A DNA stretch of 64,000 bases from Druceiella hillmani (GCA_039881145.1 JAYKKI010000023.1:10412001-10476000), one strand, 5' to 3'; shown: positions 11,024-23,111, numbered from the stretch's first letter. Numbers and translations: made by a program. Notes: generated from the sequence alone by a model not told the origin.

Positions 11024-11700
11024 TTATTTTAGATAGCTCCGTCTAGGCATTTTCGGTGATATTTTTTCTGGAATTCTCAACGTGTTGTACAGATACGGAA
11101 AAGTTTCAATTAATTGTACAAATTCGGTTATTTTGTCAACCATTTTAATGATAACATCACGACAGTCGTAGTGGCGAATATGCAAAGCGCCTATTATGCA
11201 ATATTGCCGCGTCGTCTTTCTCGGAAAAGATTGGCTCCAACAGTCTCGTAAAGTGTGCAGATTATGTTTCTCATAAAATACGTTTGTACTCGGACTCGTG
11301 TACAAAGAACTGAGATCCCCGCTTAACACTATTTAGCAGAATTTCAAACGAATCTAACGATTGAACTTTCTTATATTGATTCGTACGAAACAGCAGCTGC
11401 CAATATTTTACTGGGTATCGGTGAAATATATTAGCCAATGACTTTCTAATGAGATTTTCGGAAGAAAATTGTTTTTTTTTTAAACTTTTCCTCGCCGTAT
11501 ACGCTAATTTTCTCATTAACCACTGGTATATGTGCGGGGACCCACATAGATATATCAATAGGGTTAGATTGTCAGTTGAACAGAAGATAATGTCTTCCTT
11601 AAAAGAAATCATGATGGTGGTATCTGAGAAAGCCGAATCTTCTGCTTGTTTTAGAGTCCTTATGGTACAATGAAAGATTACAGGAACTCATTAGAAATTA
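11024..11700 (-). pseudogene. Pair of decayed minus-strand frames, possible MADF-like end
   Basis: Two minus-strand open frames follow each other and overlap at 11271-11329: 113 codons (11612-11271) then 101 codons (11329-11024). Together they give about 590 bp of near-continuous coding potential in AT-rich DNA, unusual for this window. Near the end of the second frame, the run ITEFVQLIETFPYLYN loosely resembles the start of a MADF domain (hydrophobic, acidic, then P-x-LY). The resemblance is weak and from memory. Upstream sequence up to about 11790 may also be partly coding with stops. It could be a decayed transposon-associated or retrocopied gene, or chance. Confidence 0.28.
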
Positions 11701-12058
11701 CCCAATTATTATTACTTTATAAATTCGCAGACCAGGAATTTCTTCACGGATGTTTTTAAGGAAATCACAGCCATTTTTCAGCACCTAAAAAGTAGTTATT
11801 TTTGTTACGTGCGATTTTGTAATGTATTTCAAAAAGAATGGATGAAATAGACCCTAATTTTTCGTCCGTCTATGAATTATTTTTGAGGAATATTTTTTTA
11901 ACTACGATGGGCACAGCAATACGCAGAGTTTGCTAGAAAGCATATACCAAAGTAGAGAAGTAGAATCAGATGAAACTTTAGACACGGTTTCTTTAGTAAC
12001 AGTGACTCGATACGAGAGCGGACTGAACTTTTGTTGTTGTTGTTAATCATATATTTCA

Positions 12059-12469
12059 TCATATATATTAATACGCTAAGGTTAAGATGTTACACTCCCT
12101 TTTTAGAAAAAACCTCACAACTAATCCACATAAATTATATATCATTTTATAGATAATTGCTTGCTCTACCGGCATCCACAACTAAAAAATTTATTATTGC
12201 TATTGTTTTTGCAAATTAATTAATTATTAAAATTATATACACAAAACAGCAATGCTGCCATCTAACGGCTCAACGTCAATATGGTTGACGGTCGGTAAAA
12301 TGTTTGTTTAATTTCAAATCCACTCACGTATAAATAAAGTGGCGCTTTAGCTCAATGCTTTTGATACTTGCGCCTCTATATGTCAATTTTAGTAAAATAT
12401 TTGTTTGATCTGTCATCTGAGCTTCATAATGGAATAAATAATGCGAAGACTTCGCACGGGTCACGCTAG
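12059..12469 (+). mobile_element. Non-autonomous Helitron (Helentron/HeliMITE-like)
   Basis: The 3' end has Helitron hallmarks: a 7-bp-stem hairpin TGCGAAGACTTCGCA (12442-12456), nine further bases, then CTAG (12466-12469) followed by T. The proposed 5' end is TC at 12059 after an A, reading TCATATATATTAATACG, giving insertion between A and T. Internal phrases (GCTGCCATCTAACGGCT, ACTTCGCACGGGTCACGC) are of a type I recall from abundant lepidopteran repeats. It is 411 bp with no ORF, so it would depend on a Rep/helicase elsewhere. The 3' end is firmer than the 5' end. Confidence 0.7.
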
Positions 12470-12737
12470 TTTCATATATATGGGATCATAGATGTGCGGC
12501 GAGTGGCGGGTCGTTGCGAACCCAAAGAGAATCTGAGACAATTGGAGCGTTGATGCTGTTTGTGAACGCAGGCGGGAAGTGCCAGTGGAATGGTACTGGT
12601 AATTGTAGCAGTAAGCAAGACGTAAGATTCTCGTAAGGAGCTCTCGTATTTCACACTACAGGTTCGTCTCAATATCTAAGCCACAAGATAAATTTAAAAT
12701 TACAACATCATTAGTCAACTGAGATGCCAAAACGATA

Positions 12738-12738
<1 letters not shown>

Positions 12739-12793
<55 letters not shown>
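12739..12793. repeat. (TA)n microsatellite
   Basis: An uninterrupted run of about 27 TA repeats. The minus-strand frame crossing it (12711-12953) is an artefact of the repeat. Confidence 0.98.
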
Positions 12794-12799
<6 letters not shown>

Positions 12800-12999
12800 G
12801 GGAAAAGACATATGGCTGATTATTACAAATAACAGTAACGGTCCTCTTATTGTCCTGGCAGAGACATGAGCATGTAGCCTTTAATAGATCCAAGGATGAA
12901 TTGTAGAAGTGGATGATGTAAATTCTGGGTTTCGGAAAAATACTTGTTGGCAAAGGAATAACAAATCTTCATCCTTACCAAGGAATATTGGTAGCCAGG

Positions 13000-13400
13000 T
13001 TACACGAAGCGTCAAGTGGGAAAAGCATTTTAATCATTTACTGCCCAAGAAAAATCCGTGCCGCTGGACATCGACATAAACGAATCGAAGTGGGACTTTC
13101 AATTTCTCATGGAACGAGCGGGAGGCCTCGCGCGCCAAACCGCGAACGTCGCCGCGGACCGCAACGGCGCGGCGGCGCGACCGCAGCGCTGCGGTAAGTG
13201 GCCATTGAATGAAATCGTGACTCCCGCTAATAGGTTAATTCGTCCGTAGCCACCGGGCATCGTGCCGCGTTCGCTTTACGACTCTAATAAAATTAGTACT
13301 CCGCTTGCGTAACGGCGCGCTGCGCCACGTGAACGGACGCCAATTTGCCTAAGTAATTTCCTACGATAACGCGTCTGTTTGAATTAAATATTTACATATT
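13000..13400. other. GC-rich island containing the candidate exon
   Basis: Strong CpG enrichment (for example GCGGCGGCGCGACCGCAGCGC near 13170) falls away after about 13370. Beyond the exon, the downstream part holds TAATAGGTTAATTCG and GCGCCACGTG motifs, which could be intronic regulatory sequence. Confidence 0.5.
13051..13194 (+). CDS. Candidate internal coding exon, product unknown
   Basis: A plus-strand frame reads VPLDIDINESKWDFQF, then LMERAGGLARQTANVAADRN, then a short Ala/Arg-rich end, and closes at TGCG|GTAAGT (13195), an excellent 5' splice site. The frame is open back to a stop at 13031. The best acceptor is CTGCCCAAG just before about 13051, with only a modest pyrimidine tract. 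Codon third positions are mostly C or G, unlike the AT-rich flanks, and after the donor the sequence stops looking coding. A WDF core with acidic residues before it is a sensible protein segment, but I do not recognise the family. Alternatively it is a GC-rich regulatory element that happens to be open. Start and end phases are unproven. Confidence 0.42.
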
Positions 13401-14559
13401 AACGTTAATATTAGACCCACCTTCACCCGCCCGCCGATAAACATTATTAGCGTTAATGTAGAAGGAGGCACTTCTAAGTAGTCGTAAATTAGAGGGTGAG
13501 GCGTTAAGTAGATGTGTTGAAATAAAAAAAGGCGTCAAGAGGCGGTGGTGTAAACGGTGCACGTAATAAGACAATAATGAATGAACGGCGCTGTATATTG
13601 TCGGTTCCGTCGTGTGTAACTTATAAATTTTACGTTTCTGAAAGTGATATTTCACATTATGATTTTGTATGTCGTATTTATGTCTTAGCAAATTAAAGAT
13701 TTAAATATAATTATTAATCTCGACAAAAAACAAATAAGATATGTTGTCTGCAAATCGGTTGGTTCTTGAATTGATTAATCTGTAAAGTTTCACAATTTCC
13801 TCATTAGCGAGCTGTCAGTTTGACATTTCGAATGATTTATGATTATTTTAAACGCAGAACTTAGCTCGAATATTTGAATACGTGTATGCGGCGAGCACAA
13901 CTTATTCATTTATAGATATTGTTTTTAATGATATCGCGGCTTGTAAAGATTTTGCACATTATTGTGTTTTTCTAAGGATGAAAGAAGACTAACTACAACT
14001 AGGAGGTAATTACAACTAGAAGGGATTTTATAACGAAGAAAATAATAGTTAGTCGTCAGATGTAATGACTGGCTGACTTAGCAAAATGTATGAGCACTTT
14101 TGTTATAGCCAACGACCCGGTCATTGGCTATTCGATTCTTTGAGAAAGCATTTTAGGAATAAAAAAGATGTCAACATTGCAAAAATGGAAAGAGCCCCCT
14201 TATAGGATAAATAGGAAAGAAATAGTTAGTTACGCTGTAAAAATTAGGGGCATTCGAGCAATAAGCATATTTTGAATTAATTAGAGAATGTATCTGTATT
14301 TCAGATAATTGCATAATATTACAAGGAACATGTGTACACATTGGAATACCGAAAAAAATATTAAGAATAGGAGTCTCGTCGACTTCAATCGTGTTCCCTT
14401 TATTATAAGAATAATTCCAATACATTTCTTGATATTTAAGTTTTTATTACTATTTAAGTAATAAAAAAATTTCAACCATTACTGTTCGCAACGTTGCAGC
14501 ACTTTTCACTGAATTTTATGCAGATGTTTCATTGGAGTTCGCATAACAGGTGACAAGAA
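13401..14559. other. AT-rich DNA, no gene seen
   Basis: Two overlapping minus-strand frames (14171-14475) and one at 13392-13691 are AT-driven and featureless. TACAACTAGGAGG/TACAACTAGAAGG is a small repeat near 13995-14020. Confidence 0.45.
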
Positions 14560-14620
14560 TACATACATACACACACTCATATGTGTGTGTGTGTGCGTGC
14601 GTGCGCGCGCGTGTGTATGA
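14560..14620. repeat. Alternating purine-pyrimidine tract (AC/GT/GC)
   Basis: ACATACATACACACACTCAT is followed directly by TGTGTGTGTGTGCGTGCGTG and CGCGCGCGTGTGTAT. The AC half and the GT half can pair as a hairpin, and the GC/GT part is a classic Z-DNA-prone tract. Confidence 0.9.
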
Positions 14621-16047
14621 TACGATTAATGTAGGTAAATATCTTCTAATAGGTAAATATCTAATCTTAACAATAGTCGGTTAATCTTAAGATTATTTGT
14701 CGCAATCGGCTTATATTTTATAAAGCGTTTATTTGTAAAGATTTCATTCAATCATTAACCTGGGATTTAAGATTAGCCTTAACGCTATGGTTAAAAGCTT
14801 AAGTTAATCATGCGACGCGACGTGGCAACTAACCTAAACTAAGTTAATAAAATTCCGCCTAATTTGTTTATTTAGCTATAATAAACGGTAAAAATGTAAA
14901 AACATATAAATCGTACAAAAATTGACTGCTTAAACGTCTTGTTTAAGAAAACTCTCAAGTTAATAGTACGGATCTGCATTTATTAGCTACACGGTCTTAT
15001 CTAATCGTAATTTGAACCGGCTAAAATTAGAAACAAAACAATATTCAGTAATCACATACATGCACCATTGCGTACTATTGCATGTAGGTGGATATTGCTA
15101 TAGTCATTGATACGATCATTATATATAAATACAATATATTGAAATTTGATTAGATTCTCTCACTTCACGCTAAATTATGAAATAATATTGTGACATGAAA
15201 TAGTTTGCGCCTGGTTGAAATTGCCGATAAAAATGTATTTAAGCGTTTATAGTTTTTTTCATGAAAATACAGTGCACACTTTCATTCACGAAATACGAGT
15301 TGCATTGAGAATAGAATATTTCGACATTTTCCCTATCTCAAATCGAAACAGAACATTAACAATATACAAATTAACAATTAATAAATACTCCGCCAGCAAA
15401 TTTATACTGTCAAATATTTTAAACAAAATAACCTTACGAATGTAATATATATTTTGGTAACTTTACGAACGTGAAATATATCCGTGCAAAGTATTTTTTG
15501 TACGAGCATTGAAAAAAATATTATTCGTTCACTTTTGGCAAGAGCTACCATAATAAATGTGCAATGTCGCATTCCAATATGTCGAGTTAATTATACAACA
15601 AAAAAATTATGACCCGCCAGATTCTCGATTCAAACTGGTCCGGCGCAATAATAAAAGCCACCTCACAGTTGTGCATTTCGACGGCAACATTTAAATTAAT
15701 GTCGACCCGTTTTATCTCGCCACTAATCACCAATAAATGCAACGTATAATTATACTTGTCCAATAATCATTACATTACATTTAAATAAACGAAAGTTACA
15801 ATATAATAATCATTTACATATTAATTTTATATTATCGTTTGGCGGTATATTTCATGCGAGTAGCAAGTTTTTCTACAAATTATAATATTAAAAGTTACCC
15901 GTTATAAAATATTGCCTAATTTTCTTATTTATATGCAAATAGATTAACTTATACGCACTTAAATTATTGAGAATATACCAAAATGATAACGTACAGTAAC
16001 TAGACGATTTGATTGAATCAAATAAATTAACAATAAAATAACGGTTA
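14621..16047. other. AT-rich DNA, no gene seen
   Basis: No coding frame of interest. A short GC-richer stretch (15610-15720; CCCGCCAGATTCTCG to GTCGACCCG) may be a small regulatory element. Confidence 0.4.
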
Positions 16048-16108
16048 TTTTGGATATGCTGTTGCAACATTTTGGATATACTGTTGCAACATTTTGGATA
16101 TATTGTCA
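16048..16108. repeat. 22-bp tandem repeat, 2.8 copies
   Basis: TTTTGGATATGCTGTTGCAA plus CA repeats at 16048, 16070 and 16092, the third copy diverged and partial. Confidence 0.9.
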
Positions 16109-16589
16109 CACAAACCCATAGAACATATAAAGAAAATATGTTTTCATTTTAACGACACTTAACAATATGCCTACTGAAAGCGTAGGTGAAAACTGCGCGA
16201 AAAACTACAAATAAACGTTTACACTAAACTCTAATAGGTTTTGTTTCATAAAAAACAACCAAATGAGAGTCTGATTCGCGCATCGATGGTTCCATATCTC
16301 GATAGAAGTGGAGTTATCATTATTTCTCATAAATCGTCATTAATATGGACCTCCTAGCGCAATCAATATTGAATACCTAATATAATTAAATAGAGAGGAC
16401 ATATATACTATTGTGAATATTTCAAAAACAATGCCATTTACAACTAGCACATTTTTTTCCATATTTTTCAGTATATCTCTGAAGATTTACTACTTAAAAT
16501 CATAAATAAATATTTTCGAGACCTTTATAACAATACCTATCATATAATACTCTATAAATGGAATTTAAAAAAATTCGAGTACTTAATAT

Positions 16590-16800
16590 CCTATTTATAT
16601 ATTTTCGAATATAGGCCGTTGCAATATACTTTATTACTATGCCAAATGTAAAGTTTTTCGACGTTAAGCGGTTTATGAGGAAAATGATCCTGGGATCCGA
16701 TTCCGTTTTTCCTTTTGATCTATGGAACCTTAAAAAACTATTTACTTCTCCTTTTTTATATTTTGCAACGATGATATCATTTGTATCCTATTAGATTCTC
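16590..16800 (+). repeat. Dispersed repeat, stand-alone copy of the insert at 17521-17740
   Basis: Shares TTAATATCCTATTTATATAT, then ACTATGCCAAATGTAAAG, TTTTTCGACGTTAAGCGG, GATCCGATTCCGTTTTTCCT, CTATGGAACCTTAAAAAACT and GATGATATCATTTG with 17521-17740. The GATCC..TTCCG..GGAACCTTAAAAA end is related to the ~500-bp family ends. Confidence 0.85.
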
Positions 16801-17365
16801 GTTTGAGAGTCTACAGTGACAGATTTCAGATAGTGCCATAATTTATATACATCATCATACGTAATCATTTATTTGTTTTATTGACGTTTATATTTTGCGG
16901 CGTATACGTGCTGCACATAAACAGTTATTTATCGCTCAATAATTAAAATGTTTATCTGAAATTTCTTTTTCGACTCAATTAGCGCGATAAAATTAATTGA
17001 TAATGCAGAACAATTAATCACAATTTGTCTACACGTGTCGTAAAGCAGTATCATTGAAATATTCGAACGATGCATATTTTTATAATGATGCAATCATTAT
17101 TCAGCTGGCAAGTCCAAATATAACAGCTAGTTGAAAAGTAATATTAAGAAATTCTTATATTTTGCGACGTGTGTGACCCAGTTTTGGTGAGCTCAATAAG
17201 TATATGTACTCGTATAAATTTACATATATAATTTTCTTTATAGCTTTTTAAGACCAAAGGTTTCTCTCTATTGGTTATAAAAAAGAACGGAGAATGGGCA
17301 TTTTACTAAATTCACGAAAATGCGGTATTAATAGGTACAACAGGTATAATTTATTATAAAATATG

Positions 17366-17822
17366 TTGAATATATTTGGCGTTAATTTTGTAGAAATTCA
17401 TTATTCACAATTAAGTGATACTACGTGATGTAGTATTATTTATTTAAGTTCTTTACCACGACCTAGGTTGCGTTTTATTACAACATCTTCAGATGGGCTA
17501 TTAGCAAAGATTCTAATAGCTTAATATCCTATTTATATATTTTTGAATATATCCATTGCAATATGCTCCATTACTATGCCAAATGTAAAGTTTTTCGACG
17601 TTAAGCGGTTTATGAGGAACATGATCCTGAGATCCGATTCCGTTTTTCCTTTTTATCTATGGAACCTTAAAAAACTATTTATTTCTATTGTTTTCATATT
17701 TTGCAATGATGATATCATTTGCACCTTATTAGATCGTTGTAATACAACTAAACCTAGGTCGTGGCAAACAACTTAAAAAAAGTAGAAATAATACTACATA
17801 CCTCCTAGTTTCATTAATTGTG
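17366..17822 (-). mobile_element. Foldback element, copy 1, with a nested repeat insertion
   Basis: Member of a four-copy family with long inverted arms (core phrases ACTACGTGATGTAGTATTAT, CCACGACCTAGGTT, ACAACATCTTCAGATGGGCT) and a one-sided tail TTGAATATATTTGGCGTTAA plus TTTTGTAGAAATT. Here the tail is on the left, so the copy is read on the minus strand. Candidate target-site duplications abut both ends: TATAAAATATG (17355-17365) and TATAACGTATG (17823-17833), 9 of 11 identical. The centre is interrupted by about 210 bp that also occur alone at 16590-16800, so that repeat entered this element later. No ORF for a transposase. Confidence 0.75.
17521..17740 (+). repeat. Dispersed repeat nested inside foldback copy 1
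   Basis: Runs from TTAATATCC to about CACCTTATTAGA and is nearly identical in layout to 16590-16800. The flanking foldback sequence resumes at TTGTAATACAACTAAACC. The weak plus-strand frame here (17543-17776) crosses the junction and is not a gene. Confidence 0.8.
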
Positions 17823-17833
17823 TATAACGTATG

Positions 17834-18752
17834 TAATAGGTGTAAAAAGGAGCCCTGATTTAAAGTGTAGGTAAATACACGACTTTTTTCATGAACATCT
17901 TAATATATTTTTAAAAAATTGCTTGTAAAGTGCATATATCTCCATAGACGACGTAAATGTCGAGTTAAGTCACAGAGAGATCCGCCCAATATAAATTTGA
18001 ATGTAATTATTCATATAAGGGTACTTTCATACGCGATAGTTTTAGCATCGTTGCACTCGCTATAAAACGCTACTGTTAATAATTTATTTTTTGACGTTTA
18101 ATTCATGGTTTATGGCAACTAGTATGAATAATGCAGTAGAAATAGATAAAAACTAGTATCATCGTTCAGCCTCTGTTTGTTCTTGCAGTTATGAGGATAC
18201 AAATATTGCTGAATTATTTTACAGAGGTTATTATAATTTGCTTTTATTAAATCATTTATTGATTAGAATCAAAATAAAGGAATTACTTATTGAGGAGGTT
18301 AGGTCGTTACTGACTAAATTTAATGTCACGACTGATTTTCGAATACAAATCGTAATCGGAAATTAGGTCAACGAATATGTAAGAAAAAAATAGTAAATAA
18401 ATATCGTATTTTCCTAAATTCATTTTTTACTTTTTCCATAAATTAGTATATTAAAACGATGTAAAAAAATGACTTTCAAGTTTCAGTTAAATTTAATAAT
18501 ATCCCAAAATAACCCTGAAAAAAGGTTACTTTCAGCCATTAAAAGAGTTCATAAATTGTCAATTATTACATGTCATGACCAGGTTCTACTGAGATATACC
18601 GAGATCAAATAAGGGCGTTAAAATTTTATTTTACACAAAAACCTCTTATCAAACCTTTATTTTACAAAAACCTCTATCTCTATGTAAAGCACATCGGTTA
18701 ACGACACGCACGATTTTGAGTTGGTCTATGGGGTGACAGGTTAATGGACAGA
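17834..18752. other. AT-rich DNA, no gene seen
   Basis: No coding frame or repeat of note. Confidence 0.45.
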
Positions 18753-18786
18753 GTTCTGTACTGCATAGGGATATGCAGTACAGAAC
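18753..18786. other. Perfect 14-bp-arm hairpin
   Basis: GTTCTGTACTGCAT, loop AGGGAT, ATGCAGTACAGAAC. The small perfect stem could be a cruciform site or a relic of an inverted duplication. It is too short for a typical animal microRNA precursor. Confidence 0.8.
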
Positions 18787-19039
18787 GAAAATGTATAACG
18801 TGTTGCGAAGAATAAATATCTTAAAAAAGAATCGTCTATAGAAGGATCTTAAGGAGGAAATCAATATATGCCAATAAAATAAACCGATGGTTTTGTGATT
18901 GCACGATCGCATTACTCTAACTATATTATAATATATGAAGTAAAAAAACAGCACGCGCGAAAGGCAGTAATAATAAAATATGTTTCGAACGCCCACAAAA
19001 CAATCATACTAGATCAAGTTTAATTTTTTACCTAATTTC

Positions 19040-19420
19040 AAACTGAGCTCACCGAACTGCCGGCGACCTGTCCACTAAACCAATCACGTAATCATAAATC
19101 AAACGCGCATGCACGCCGATACGCATCTCGTCCATCGACTCATTTAATAAACACCGCTCGACGGAAGCAACCCCCCGATTACCCAATAAACAAACAAATA
19201 ATCCTCTCAAATCCGCTGTCGCCGGCGCTCTCGCTCGCGCCCGCCCGAGTGCAGAGAGCAAACAAGATTACACATAATACGATATTAATAAAAACAAACT
19301 CGAGCGCGCGGCTGCGGCTGTCCGCCGGTATCGAGCGACGGGGTAAACATCGCCGGCAGATGTGTCGGGGCGGGGGGATCAGACGCGCGTGGATATGACA
19401 TCGAGTGTGCTTTTTTCGAG
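19040..19420. other. GC-rich island
   Basis: CpG-dense compared with both flanks (GCCGGCGCTCTCGCTCGCGC, GGGGCGGGGGG near 19365). Two overlapping minus-strand frames (19049-19261, 19179-19481) reflect composition and have no domain. TATA-type promoter elements are not obvious. A regulatory island is likely. Confidence 0.35.
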
Positions 19421-20819
19421 ATGAGATGGACTTATTTATAACTTGTTTTATTAAAAAAATAAAAAGCTGTATACAACACAATAAGAAAATGAATTTAATT
19501 TAAAAAAAAAATAACGAAGCTATTAATAAGCGCAGAGTCACCACCGTTCAATCAAAATCGTATTTCAAATATATACATTCTAAGTACGAGTAAAACTTCA
19601 TTTTTTTTGTAGACCTCCGAGGTTAGATGATCTCAAATTACGTAGTATCAAAAATATATTTACTAACTTGCTAATTTTTATTCAAAGTAGTAATATACGT
19701 ATAAAACATATTTACACAACTTGGTCATTTTCATTCAAAGTCACATATAAACACCGTCAAATATTTAAATCAATGAATACATATTCTACGTAGGAAAACT
19801 ACCGGGATCCTTAGCTGCACTCAACTACATAACCATTTTAAACTTGGAATTGAAGATAATATTTTTACAAACTAGAAGTGCCAGTGACTTCATTCACGTC
19901 GACCTTTGGAAAATCTTATTTATTTAACTGGAAAATTGAAGATTAATATACACGCGGTGCCATCTATAAATACATTTTTTTTTCATGTGAGCTTTATATT
20001 GAAATTTCATATTAGTAGGCCGAATGCAAAGAAAGAAAGTCTATATGTTACCTCAGGTCTTACAGAATCCGCAAGTTAAAACTACATCAGAATTCCTTTA
20101 GTGGTTCTTACATGTCGCGTAAATAAACAGACAAACAATTTAAAAAACAATATGTCAGTGTTCCATTACTTTTATTTAATCCTTCTATACCATTTGGGAA
20201 ATTCTACAATTTTATTACATAAACAAATATAGATATTAACGTGTTTAACCCAGATGACTTTACTGATTTACGTTATTTTTCATCGTATAAATATATAATA
20301 TAATAGCTAGTATATATCTCTCATAATTGTTACAGTTTCTATATCATGGTTACTTTATAAATGATCGAGGCTATAATTTTCCAATAAACTCTAAGTTGAT
20401 CTTTTAGAAAACCTGTTATTTTCTTAATTTTAGGTCCAGTAGTGACTAATAGTATAATTTGCGTAATTTTTTATTTACTTGCATATTGCGAAATTATATA
20501 CAGTCGACTTCAAACGCAATTAGAAAAGACCACCATTATTATGAATAAAGGCTTCCGCATAGATATATTTTAACTTTGAAACATTCAATAATATAATTTA
20601 TATACTTTCATAAAAAAAATAATTTTTAAAAAGAAAAACGAAATTTACATAAGCAATAAATAATAACTTAAATATCATAAGAAAATCTAAAATTATGACA
20701 ACCGTAACACAAGAGCGTAAGGTTGATAAAATTATTTTTCAATTATATTTTCCACTATACATGGGTTTTGTTATCAGTTCCACAAATTTTATTTATCGAT
20801 ATCGGCTCCATCAATTTTC
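19421..20819. other. AT-rich DNA, no gene seen
   Basis: No sustained frame or clear repeat. Confidence 0.45.
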
Positions 20820-21045
20820 ACACCTGTCACACTAAAGTACTCGTGCCGACTCCACTCAACCCTAACAACTCAACGATCCGTGGGAGTGAGTCGGCCCACA
20901 ACCGTCTCGCTCATCCGCTAGCACGTGCTGCCTCGCATGTGGAGGGAGGGTCGTAATAAAATTGGAGAGCACACTGCACGGGCTCACACTCACTGCAAAC
21001 CAACCGTACGTGTCCTACATGACAGGGTGACCAGAATCGAAACTT
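20820..21045. other. Moderately GC-rich island
   Basis: Includes GCTAGCACGTGCTGC (an E-box in a partial palindrome) and several CpGs. No coding exon is supported. Confidence 0.3.
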
Positions 21046-21599
21046 CCTTTGCTAGTTCATAGTTTAAGACTTGAGCGGTACATTAGGTTTACAGTACGGA
21101 TTTAAGAATAATTTATTTATTATAATTGTATCCTCTTTGTCGTCTCGTTTTATGAAAATGTATTCAAGTAATTTGCGGTATAAGATTTTGTCTATATGAT
21201 CAACAAACGTTGATAAAATATTAAGATTCTTAATATACAGTTTTGGAAAAAACACTTTCAATAATAAATTTACATATCCTTAGTATGATGACATTTAAAT
21301 TAGCACCTTCACGAATTATCAATATTATATAAAAAAAAAACCATATAGTTTAACACTGCAATTTACTAATAGCATCATATTCTAACTGATATAAACGTGT
21401 TTCTGTTCGTTTAGTTACTTAATAATTCTACAACCAAACAATAAAACACGTTTACCAGTTTTGCACGCGTGGAATAATATTAATATGTACAACGAAACGT
21501 ATGTTTGAATGTATTCCTAACATACCTAAACAGTCGGACAAATTGTTATACATACACTTGTTACATTCAATTTATGGTTCGATTTAACCTAAAACGAAA

Positions 21600-21795
21600 T
21601 TCAGTGGTCCTCGGTACGATTTCCGGTTTCTCAACGAGTAGGAATGCTGTGATGTTTATAATCGCATGTGTGGATCAATGATGGCAACAGGACCACTAGC
21701 GCAAAAGCTACGCACTACCCAGCGTAGCGATTATAGGCATTACATTCAATGAGTATGTGGCCTATGTCCAGTAGTGGATACAGCTGTTGATTATT
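21600..21795 (+). repeat. Possible retroposon 3'-end remnant
   Basis: GGCCTATGTCCAGTAGTGGA near 21758 resembles the 'CCTATGTCCAGCAGTGGA' phrase I recall at the 3' end of lepidopteran LINE copies. The upstream stretch (GATCAATGATGGCAACAGGA, AAGCTACGCACTACCCAGCG) also has a retroposon-like feel. Boundaries are estimates and no frame survives. Confidence 0.4.
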
Positions 21796-22239
21796 ATGGA
21801 AATTTGTACTTTTACACGAAAGTAAACTGGTACTATTATACAACATGTCAATAGATGACAGAAAGTGTATATTGAAGTGTGGTTGATAAATCTAATCGGA
21901 TCGAAGACAAATTCCGCTGCCTTAACAAAAAAATCAGAATGAATCTACGGCCAAAGTCTATTATTAATCCATGTTTGGATTGTTAATTAATTAAAATTTT
22001 TCTACATAAAAAGATTTATTAGTGACTAATAAATTTATGTAATATCAAATTCAAACACTTATAAAGAACACTATACAGTTTGGCTATTTCACATTGAAAT
22101 GGAAACATAAGCAGTTTATAAATTCACATAATTTTAATTTAGAATAGGCCTATGCTAGGAATATATACAAATTCCAAAATACAGATCTTAATCTACTTGT
22201 TACCCTATCACATATCTAAAGATAGGCAAACACGAATAC
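21796..22239. other. AT-rich DNA, no gene seen
   Basis: Nothing supportable beyond AT-rich sequence. Confidence 0.4.
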
Positions 22240-22500
22240 ACGAACGTGTGAGAGTCCGTTCGAGCGGTATTCAGCGCAACGACAGCAAAATATTTGCGCA
22301 CACACGCCGCACCAGCGCGACCGGCGCGCGTCCCGTACTACCGCCGTTATTATTATTATTATTGAGGTCTTCGGACGTGGGATAGCCCGGGATAATGTTG
22401 CCCAATAAGCGGTTCGTATCGCGCGCGCCGATATTGGGTGCTGCCGGCGTTACTTTGGTTCAGTTTAATTTTTGCCACGGGTCACGAAGTTGGAATGGAA
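22240..22500. other. GC-rich island with (TTA)n tract
   Basis: CpG-rich sequence (GCGACCGGCGCGCGTCCCG; CGCGCGCGCCG) with about six TTA repeats near 22343-22362. Plus-strand frames of 61-77 codons overlap in different registers, so none is favoured. A promoter or enhancer is possible. Confidence 0.35.
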
Positions 22501-23111
22501 TGGATTTGCGAATTGCTTTCCAGGGATCGGGTCATATTTTTGCATATCAAATCGCAACGTCATCGCCATATTTATGCTAGTTTGTTAAATACACCTCAGA
22601 ATGTAACAAAAAAAACGCAGTTAGTTTTGCAAAAGTGGTGATCATAGACAAAATAAAATACTTATTCAAGAAAAAAGAGATCATTAAGATAAAGTTCGAA
22701 AAAATTTATCCATGTACTTATAATCATCCAGTTTATCACGAAGAGCTTAGTTCAAATGTTGATTCGATGGTGGGTGGAAAATTTGACAATCTACCATAAT
22801 TTTTGACATTTCCACAATTTTCTTTATCAACCATTTTCTGCTTATAAGTAATTATAGCTTGGTGAATTTAGATGCCCAGAATAATAAAAAAAACGTGCAA
22901 TTCAGATCATCTATACATAAAATATGTTATTATAAAGGCAAAACTATATTAAATGTTGTTGGTGAAAATAACAAAATAACCTACAGAATAGAAAATGCCA
23001 TGTTTTTTGGAATACTCATCAGTATGTCTGTTTGTTCGCACATTACGTAAAAACTAACGGATAAATTGATATGAATTCCCCTAATTTTTTACTGAACTAT
23101 TCCCAAATTGA
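22501..23111. other. AT-rich DNA, no gene seen
   Basis: A 63-codon plus-strand frame at 22859-23050 has no recognisable motif and is AT-driven. Confidence 0.4.

Noticed and set aside
12345..12380. tRNA-like phrase (GGCGCTTTAGCTCAATGC)
   Set aside because: No matching B-box or cloverleaf downstream. It lies inside the Helitron.
12711..12953. 80-codon minus-strand frame
   Set aside because: Its centre is the (TA)n tract. The flanks have no recognisable protein content.
18753..18786. MicroRNA precursor
   Set aside because: The stem is only 14 bp with a 6-nt loop and pairing does not extend outward. No known insect microRNA seed matched by eye.
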